Below, piece by piece: positions 1 to 6,600 of a stretch of DNA of 10,538 nt; position 1 is the first letter of the stretch, and each line of letters begins with the position of its first letter. Made by a program: the position numbers and the translations under genes. A model generated the notes under the pieces. That model worked only from the letters and a program-made list of their open reading frames with translations, did no database searches and was not told the DNA's origin. Source of the DNA: CAZDGK01 sp964505035. GTDB lineage: Bacteria; Patescibacteriota; Saccharimonadia; UBA4664. The stretch is taken from positions 1 through 10,538 of the forward strand of contig CAZDGK010000039.1 in assembly GCA_964505035.1 (NCBI GenBank). The letters are read 5' to 3'.

Positions 1-2967
1 CGCCTGAGCAACTTTAGCTCTAATGGCAACATTACGACTGCGAACGTGGACGCCTACACCTACATCTCGATCCCGCAGACCAATACGAGCATTACTGTGT
101 CGATCCAGGCGCCGACCAATCCGACCACGGTGTATGGCAAGATTATCTACGTGTCGAACATTGGGACGGTGTCGCTGACGCTTGGCTCAACCATTCTCAA
201 TGCCGGGTCGACGGCTACGATGGTGTGGTCGCATACCAACGGGGCGGACTCCTGGACATTTGCTGGGGCGGACGCGAGCGGTATTTTGAACCAGACCGGC
301 ACCAATCAGGCGGCTAACTTCCAGATCCAGAGCAATATTGCGGGCGGTGTATCGACCAGCGCGGCGACGGCGATTATCAAGGCGGGTGGCACGCAGACGG
401 GTGACTTGCTGCAATTCCAGCCATCGGGTAGCACAACGCCGATCGCCAAGGTTGATGTGAGTGGCAACCTGACGGCGCAGGGCGGGACATTTACGGGTAA
501 CTTGTCGCAGTCGGCTGGGACAGTGGCACTGACGGCCAATGGGGCGTCGTCGTTTACGACTAGCGCCGGAGCGCTGACGATTACCAGTGCGGCGGCGGCT
601 ACCTGGAGCACGGCGGCCGGGAACTTGGCGGTGACGGCAGCGGCAGCGCTCAACCTGACCGGGGCGGCTAACTCGACCTGGACAGTGGGCTCGAGCAATA
701 CGCTGGCGATTACGTCATCGAACTTTGCAGTGAGCAGTGTTGGGGTGGTGACATTGGCGGGCAACCAGACGACGGACATCACGGTGGCGAGCGTGGGGGC
801 GACGTCGACCGGCAACTCGCTGACGCTGAAGGCCGGTTCGGGTGGTGCGACTTCCGGTGACGGCGGCGCGCTCAACCTGACGGCGGGTAGCGCGGTTGGC
901 TCGAGCAACAATGCCGGTGGCGCCCTGACGATCACCTCTGGCTCGGCCACTGGCACCGGGACTTCTGGGTTGCTGACGGTTCAGTCGGCCGCGGGTGCGG
1001 CTAGCTCGGGGGCGACGAACGCTGGGGTTGGCGGTGCGCTGACTATCCAGGGTGGGGCTGGTGGTGCCAACTCTGGGACTGGCAACGGTGGCAATGCCAG
1101 TGACGTCCAGGTGATTGCTGGTGCCGGCGGTAATGCTACATCGGGCCATGCCAACGGCAATGGTGGTAATGTCCGGCTGACTGCTGGCAATGCAGGTGGT
1201 GGGGCCGGCTCGGCTGGGGTGCCCGGAGTGGTGTACATTGACTCGCCGGTACTGACGTCGGTGAGCCAGACCTTCACCCAGACTGCCAACAACCAGTCAT
1301 TCCCGGCGGCTGGCGCGGAGACGACGACGCTCCAGGCGAACGTTGATGGCTTTGGTACGCTCATTATTACTATGGCGGGAGCGTTTACTGGGGGTATAGT
1401 AAACATTCCATCACCGGGTAACACGGCGGCTGGTCACTTGCTGTACATTGTGGCCGGTACTGGTTCAGCCTCGTTTACCCTGACATCGACAAGCATGCCG
1501 AGCTTTACCGTGTCGGCGGGCGACACGGCGACACTGGTGTGGACTGGCACGAACTGGACGGCTGGTGTGGCGGCCAACTCGCTGCAGCAGGTATATAATG
1601 CCACGACCAGCTCGCCGGCCTCGATTGTGACGACGAGCTCAACTAAGAATATCCTCGTGCAGGCCGGCGTCGGCTTTGACAATGCTAACCTCTTCCAGGT
1701 GGGTAACAGCCTGGGAGCCCAGACGCTGACGGTAGACACGACCAATACTGCCAATAGTACTAACCTGGCCCAAAACAGCGGTGGCGAGACGGGCGGGACG
1801 CCGCCCACTAGCTGGTCGGCGCACAATGGTACGGCTAGCCCGACCATCACCCAAGACACGACCTCGGGCGAATACGCGGCGGGCGCGGCTGGCATTAAAG
1901 TGGCGATTGGTAGTGCGGGTACGGGTGGGGTGCGTAATGCCCTGGGCGCGGCGCTAGCCACCAGTACAGTCTATAACGTCAGCTTCTCGATTAAGGTTAG
2001 CTCGAGCCTAACGAACTCCAACCTGGTGGTTGAATACTACCGGAACAACACGCCGACTCTAGATGCGACTTGCTCGAGCATGACGGCGCCAGCGATCAGC
2101 ACCTCGCAGTTTATTAAGTACGCCTGTTCGCTGACGACAACCAGCACGGCCGGCAACACGACGGCTTTCCTGGCTATTCGCCAGGCTGACTCGGTCAACC
2201 GTAACCTGTTTATTGATAGCTTGGCGATCATTGCTCAGACGACGGGTACTCAGAATGTGGCCGATGTGCAGGTGGGTGGTATTAATGGCCAGGGTCTGAC
2301 GCTGCTGACGCTCGACACTTATGCGAGTAAGCCATTTACTGGTACTGGCAATACGGCGCTGCTGGGCTCGATGTACTACGACACCACGGCCGGCCGCATC
2401 CAGTGCTACGAGTCTGACGGTTGGGGCTCGTGTGGTGCGGCGCCAAACAACAACGTGACATTTATTGCTGAGTACGGCAACGCGGTGATCGCGCCGCCGC
2501 CGGGCGTGACCAACAACAACGGTACGATGACCGCCAGCCTCTGCTCGGGCACCAGCCGGTTTAGTCTAAATACCACCGTGTGTGCGGCGACTGAGGAATT
2601 CAACTACTACCAGTGGACCTCGACCCAGGCGACGGCTCAGCAATACAGCATCTACGCCAAGTACCAGCTGCCACCGACGTTTAATGGCTTCGTGGACGAT
2701 AACACCATCCAGATGACGGCGCGTACTACCAACACGACGAATGGTTCAGTCAAGCTGAGCGTGTGGGGTAACACTGGGACGCAGTGTGGTAGCACGACGA
2801 CTATCACCAGTAGTGCCAACACCTGGCAAACGGTGTCGCTGACAGGTAACGAGACGGGTTGTGGCTTCGTGGCGGGTGACGTGATCACCTTCCGGGTGGA
2901 TATGTCGGCCAACAGCAGTGCGCAGGTATTTGCTTCGAACATTAGCTTTACCATGACGGGCAAGTAG
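1..2967 (+). CDS. Giant fibre-like surface protein, C-terminal 988 residues (5' partial)
   Basis: The reading frame is open from base 1, so the GTG at 46 is an internal valine and the true start lies upstream. The stop is TAG at 2965-2967. Residues here count from the first codon of the window. In order the protein shows: a beta module at 31-89; a tail-fibre-like stretch at about 90-271 (LLQFQPSG then AKVDVSGNL); seven Gly-rich repeats at 272-406; a second copy of the beta module at 461-522; a LFQVGNS...LTVDTT stretch; a probable jelly-roll or carbohydrate-binding-like domain at 588-749; a GSMYYDT...QCYESDGWG motif at 789-812; and a C-terminal beta domain at 818-988. It is very rich in Thr, Ser, Gly and Ala. 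The eight cysteines all lie in the last 45%. Resemblance to phage tail fibres and to CPR surface proteins is from recalled motifs. An extracellular adhesin or fibre role is inferred. No cell-wall sorting motif or C-terminal membrane segment is present, so any anchor must be in the missing N-terminus. Confidence 0.85.
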   Translation, partial: RLSNFSSNGNITTANVDAYTYISIPQTNTSITVSIQAPTNPTTVYGKIIYVSNIGTVSLTLGSTILNAGSTATMVWSHTNGADSWTFAGADASGILNQTGTNQAANFQIQSNIAGGVSTSAATAIIKAGGTQTGDLLQFQPSGSTTPIAKVDVSGNLTAQGGTFTGNLSQSAGTVALTANGASSFTTSAGALTITSAAAATWSTAAGNLAVTAAAALNLTGAANSTWTVGSSNTLAITSSNFAVSSVGVVTLAGNQTTDITVASVGATSTGNSLTLKAGSGGATSGDGGALNLTAGSAVGSSNNAGGALTITSGSATGTGTSGLLTVQSAAGAASSGATNAGVGGALTIQGGAGGANSGTGNGGNASDVQVIAGAGGNATSGHANGNGGNVRLTAGNAGGGAGSAGVPGVVYIDSPVLTSVSQTFTQTANNQSFPAAGAETTTLQANVDGFGTLIITMAGAFTGGIVNIPSPGNTAAGHLLYIVAGTGSASFTLTSTSMPSFTVSAGDTATLVWTGTNWTAGVAANSLQQVYNATTSSPASIVTTSSTKNILVQAGVGFDNANLFQVGNSLGAQTLTVDTTNTANSTNLAQNSGGETGGTPPTSWSAHNGTASPTITQDTTSGEYAAGAAGIKVAIGSAGTGGVRNALGAALATSTVYNVSFSIKVSSSLTNSNLVVEYYRNNTPTLDATCSSMTAPAISTSQFIKYACSLTTTSTAGNTTAFLAIRQADSVNRNLFIDSLAIIAQTTGTQNVADVQVGGINGQGLTLLTLDTYASKPFTGTGNTALLGSMYYDTTAGRIQCYESDGWGSCGAAPNNNVTFIAEYGNAVIAPPPGVTNNNGTMTASLCSGTSRFSLNTTVCAATEEFNYYQWTSTQATAQQYSIYAKYQLPPTFNGFVDDNTIQMTARTTNTTNGSVKLSVWGNTGTQCGSTTTITSSANTWQTVSLTGNETGCGFVAGDVITFRVDMSANSSAQVFASNISFTMTGK
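91..267 (+). repeat. Beta-module copy 1 within the fibre protein
   Basis: Residues 31-89 of the partial protein, about 59 residues, resemble residues 461-522. The shared pattern is a proline-containing strand (SIQAPTNP here, NIPSPGNT in copy 2), then G-[KH]-[IL]-[IL]-Y-[VI], then a turn ending in AGSTATMVW (AGDTATLVW in copy 2), and a closing W-T-x-AG. Each copy is followed at some distance by a LFQV/LLQFQ-type strand. This looks like a duplicated structural unit of the fibre; no function is assigned. Confidence 0.6.
814..1219 (+). repeat. Seven glycine-rich 17-22-residue repeats in the fibre protein
   Basis: Protein-level repeats at residues 272-406. Each unit opens with a short beta strand of the pattern GG-A-L-[NT]-[LI] (SLTLKAG, ALNLTAG, ALTITSG, LLTVQSA, ALTIQGG, VQVIAG, VRLTAG) and then a Gly/Ala/Ser/Asn-rich turn. 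The strand-plus-turn period suggests a parallel beta-helix or beta-roll shaft. The region recalls mycobacterial PGRS segments in composition only; nothing suggests homology. The DNA copies have diverged, so this is an old repeat, not a recent tandem expansion. Confidence 0.7.
1381..1566 (+). repeat. Beta-module copy 2 within the fibre protein
   Basis: Residues 461-522, about 62 residues, pair with copy 1 at bases 91-267. Shared landmarks are the proline strand, the G-H-L-L-Y-I strand, the AGDTATLVW strand and the final tryptophan followed by AG. The copies are clearly diverged. Copy 2 is followed by NLFQVGNSLGAQTLTVDTT, matching the LLQFQPSG...AKVDVSG segment that follows copy 1, so the duplicated unit may be larger than the module itself. 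Confidence 0.6.
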
Positions 2968-3557
2968 TGAAGCGGCTGCCGAGAAGTCCGTGGAAGCTGG
3001 CGGCGGTGGGAGTGGTGGCTGGAGTGTTTGTGGTGGGCTTGGTGGTGATAGTGCGCGGCCTGTGGACGGCGGTGCCGGAGGTGGTCAAGACGGCAACTAG
3101 CAAGCCGTCGCCGACCGCGGCCAACAAGCTGGGCGAGGTTACTACGATCAATAACGCTAGTTTTGGCTATCTGATACCCGGCAAGGATGCCAGCTGGCTG
3201 TTTGATGACAAAAGCACGGCGTATGACGACGCCCATGGGGTGGTAAAGTATTTGGTGAAGCTGACCTATGCCCAGGTGGAAGTGACGATTAGTCAGCAGG
3301 CGATGCCGGGCGAGCTGGCGCCACGGGGTTCGGACAAATTTAACGCCTTTATTAATGACAGCAAGGCGGTGCGGAGCCAGGATGCGGGGCCAGGGAAGAT
3401 CTATTTCCTGCCGACGCTCGAGAACGGGGCGCCATCGTCGACGAGCGCGGATACGGTGATCTATGCGACGGATAATATCCTGATGTTTGGCCGGGCCAAC
3501 CGGGCGGTGCGCTACGGCGTGTGGGCGCAGCTGTTGGCCTCGATGCATGCGCATTAG
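2967..3557 (+). CDS. Single-pass membrane protein with small extracytoplasmic domain
   Basis: 196 residues, GTG start at 2967-2969, stop TAG at 3555-3557. The start shares one base with the TAG stop of the fibre gene (TAGTG), which argues for co-transcription and translational coupling. No strong Shine-Dalgarno sequence is visible. The N-terminus is basic (MKRLPRSPWK), followed by one hydrophobic helix at residues 11-30, then a Pro/Thr/Ser linker at about 38-55, then a compact 140-residue domain. That domain contains FGYLIPG, VEVTISQQ, GKIYFLPT, TVIYATDN and ILMFGRANRAV. The topology is probably N-in with the domain outside. There are no cysteines and no catalytic motif I can name. I do not recognise a named family. 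The strand pattern recalls small anchored proteins common beside CPR surface genes. Coupling to the fibre gene suggests an accessory or assembly role, which is inference only. Confidence 0.8.
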   Translation: MKRLPRSPWKLAAVGVVAGVFVVGLVVIVRGLWTAVPEVVKTATSKPSPTAANKLGEVTTINNASFGYLIPGKDASWLFDDKSTAYDDAHGVVKYLVKLTYAQVEVTISQQAMPGELAPRGSDKFNAFINDSKAVRSQDAGPGKIYFLPTLENGAPSSTSADTVIYATDNILMFGRANRAVRYGVWAQLLASMHAH

Positions 3558-3567
3558 GCCGGCACGA

Positions 3568-3596
3568 TTGAATCTGAGAGCCCCGCGTATTATGCT
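3568..3596 (+). promoter_or_regulatory. Probable promoter of the Kelch gene
   Basis: TTGAAT at 3568-3573 (4 of 6 to the -35 consensus) is followed after 17 bases by TATGCT at 3591-3596. An overlapping TATTAT at 3588-3593 is the better -10 by sequence, but only 14 bases from TTGAAT. Either would start transcription near 3600-3603, giving a leader of roughly 12-15 bases that just includes the ribosome-binding site. The gap is only 57 bases, and no terminator is visible after the upstream gene, so read-through is also possible. Confidence 0.4.
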
Positions 3597-3603
3597 TGTG
3601 GTT

Positions 3604-3609
3604 AAGGAG
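3604..3609 (+). promoter_or_regulatory. Ribosome-binding site deciding the Kelch gene start
   Basis: AAGGAG lies 5 bases before the ATG at 3615-3617 but only 2 bases before the in-frame GTG at 3612-3614. The spacing favours ATG 3615 as the start, making the protein 1460 residues. Confidence 0.75.
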
Positions 3610-3614
3610 TTGTG

Positions 3615-6600
3615 ATGGCGGACAGACGCACAGCTAAGGTTGTGGTCGACTACATGCTCCGGTCCGGCTGGCAAAAAATGGCCAGGCGGTGGTTTGGTGT
3701 AGTCTGGCGCAAGGCCAGTCAGATTGATGTACGCAAGCCACTGCACGCGGTGGCGATTGGCGTGATTGTGGCTGGCGTCATGGTTCCCATCCTGCAATAT
3801 TTGGCGGACGAGGCGCGCTACCGGCTAGCGGCGGACCAAACGGCGGTGATGGCGCCGGTAAGCAAGACGCTGTCGGGCAAGCTGGAGTATGACCATGACA
3901 AGCGGATTAATTACTTCAACCGTGATTCGGCCATAGCGCTGGAAGGCGACAACATGCTGGGCATGGTGGGTGGTGGCGACAAAAAGACCAAGAACCTCTA
4001 CAGCGCCAAGATGCCGGTTGATGCGCGGCAAGGCATTACCGTGAGCGATACGGCACATGAGGTGTCAGTGACGATGCGGCCGCAGTTTGGCACGATGGAC
4101 GGGCGGATTGAGGCAGGGCGGGTGCTTTACCCGCTGGCGGATTCGTCTGGAGTGCTGTCGCTGACACCCAAGGCAAACGGTGTCAAGGAAGATGTGGTGC
4201 TCGGCCGCCCGGTGGGCGACCGTGTACAGCTGGACTATGAACTGGATGTACCCAACGGGCTGGTGGCCCGGGTGATGCCGGGCGGCGGGGTGGGGTTCTA
4301 CTCGGGTGACCCGACACTGTATGGCAACATTTCCTTTAGTACTGAGGCCGACCGGCAGAGTGTGGAGAAGGCGCGGGCGAGGGCCGAGAAGACGTACCTG
4401 ATGTTTGAGATTCCGGCGCCAATCGTGCGGCAATCGCAAGGCGGGTCGAACCAGGTAAAGGCGCGGTTTGAGCTGGATGGGAAGCGCCTGAGCGTGATTG
4501 TGAACGGGCTAGCCAAGGCGAGCTACCCGCTGAGCATTGACCCGACCTTCGTGATCACCTCGACCTCGGAGTTCGGATTGGGCGCCATTGAGGACAACAT
4601 TAATACGACGACGGCCGACCAGATTGGCCGGGCGGCGATTACCGGTGGCGAGCTGGGTACGTGGGCGACGACCTCGGCGCTGCCAGCGGCTGGGTTTGCC
4701 TTTAGTATAACGGCGTACAATGGCTTCCTGTACGCAGCCGGTGGTGGTAACGGCGCTAGTGCCGTGACATACTTTGCGGCGATCAACTCCGATGGAACGC
4801 TCGGTACGTGGGCGGCGACCACCACGACCTTTGGTACGGGTCGCACGGCCGGTGCCATGGTGGGCTGGAACGGCTTCATCTATGTGCTGGGTGGTGAGAA
4901 CAGCAATGGTAACACGCAGTTTGCCACGGTGGAGTATAACGCGGTGCAATCAAATGGCGACATTACCGGGACCTGGTCGACGGGTACGGCTATGTCGGTG
5001 AGCCGGGCGTACTTCGCGGCGGTCGTGTACAAAGGCGTGATCTACGCGATCGGCGGGCAGACGACCAAGGGTGATGTTGGATTGCGCAACACGGTGGAGA
5101 AATCGGTGATCAAGGCTAATGGCCTGAATGGTGCCTGGTCAAACGTGTCGTCGTTTACGACAGCACGGGACCGGCACGCCGCGACGGTGTATAACGGCTA
5201 CATTTATCTATCTGGTGGCTGGACCGGCTCGGTGGCCAGCGACGTGCAGGCGGTGTCGATCAACACGGATGGCACACTGGGCACGTGGACGACGACCAAC
5301 ATCACGGCGCTGCCGGCGGCCCGGCGCAACCATGGTATGGCGGTGGAGCGCGGGTACCTGTATGTGTATGGCGGGTGTACTTCCGGCACGGCTTGTTCGG
5401 GATTTTTGGCGACGAGTGTGTATGCGCCGGTGTTTGCTGATGGGACTGTGGGGGCCTGGGCGACGTCGACGAGCTTTACGACCGCGCGGACCATGATGGG
5501 TACGGCATCGGTGAATGGGTATTTGTATAGTGTGGGCGGCTGCACGGGTGAGGCCGGTGGTAGTGGTAACTGCAACGCGGCACAGAGTGATGTGCAGTAT
5601 GTGCAGATCACGGTCACGCCAGGCAATGTCCAGCCGCCGGCAGCGACCGGCAGCCTGGGAACGGCGCGGGGTGGCAATGCTGTGACGACCTACAACGGCT
5701 TCATTTATAGTATTGGTGGCTGTACGGGGGCGACATGTGCGACCTTCTCGACGGTAGTGGAGAAGGCGTCGGTCGGCGATGATGGGACGCTCACCTGGAA
5801 TACGACCAACATGACGGCGCTGGGCACGGGGCGGTATGGGTCGAGCCTGAGTGCCTATAATGGTAGATTGTACCTGTGCGGCGGGACGACTGGGACGGTC
5901 CAAAACGATTGTCTGTCATCGACGCTCAATACCAGCGGTGAGAACACGGGGGCGTGGACGTCGCAGGGTACATTTGATACGAACGGCCGGCGGATGCACA
6001 CCAGCGCGCTATTTGATAACAATATCTACATCATTGGCGGGACTGATGGAACGAACTTCCCGACCACTATCAGATACGCGCCGATCAATCAGAGCACGGG
6101 GGCAATTGGAACCTGGGCCAGCACGACGCAGGGGTTGTCGGCTGGGCGGTACGCGCACGGGAGCGCCATCTATGGCAGCAACTTGTATGTGGTGGGCGGC
6201 GAGAATAGTACCGCCACCAAGCAGAGTACGGTGTGGCGACTGCCGATCAGCAGCAACGGTGACATTGCTTCGATCAATACTGATACGGCGCTGCCGGCGG
6301 CGCGTAGCTACCTGAGTGTGGTGGCCAGCGACAGTGTGCTGTATGTGCTGGGCGGGATGACGGGTACGACGGCGACTAATGCGATCATCTGGGCGACATT
6401 GGGGACCTCGTCGGCCTCGATTTCGTCGTGGAACACGAGCGCCAACACACTGGTGACGAGCCGGCAAAACTTTGGCGCGGCGGCCTACAAGGGCTACATT
6501 TTCGCAGTGGGCGGGTGTACGAGCGGCCAGGCGTGCAGCACCTATACGGCCACGACCGATAAAGGCCTGGCGCTCAATGGCGGATTTGGGCTGGTGGAGG

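Noticed and set aside
46..48. GTG at 46 as the start of the first gene
   Set aside because: The frame is open back to base 1 with the same composition, there is no ribosome-binding site, and a start here would cut into a beta module without any signal peptide.
306..956. Minus-strand open frame with a Val/Pro/Ala-rich product opposite the fibre gene
   Set aside because: It is the antisense reading of GCG/ACG/GTG-rich codons; low-complexity composition and no ribosome-binding site. Similar shadows occur opposite 981-1961 and 4523-4879.
814..1219. CRISPR array or recent DNA tandem repeat
   Set aside because: The periodicity is in the protein; the DNA units differ in length and sequence and lie in an intact reading frame.
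2652..3797. Long minus-strand open frame of 381 codons opposite the fibre, the 2967 gene and the start of the Kelch gene
   Set aside because: It spans three plus-strand genes and their gap, is rich in His and Arg as antisense frames in GC-rich DNA often are, and has no recognisable motif or start signal.
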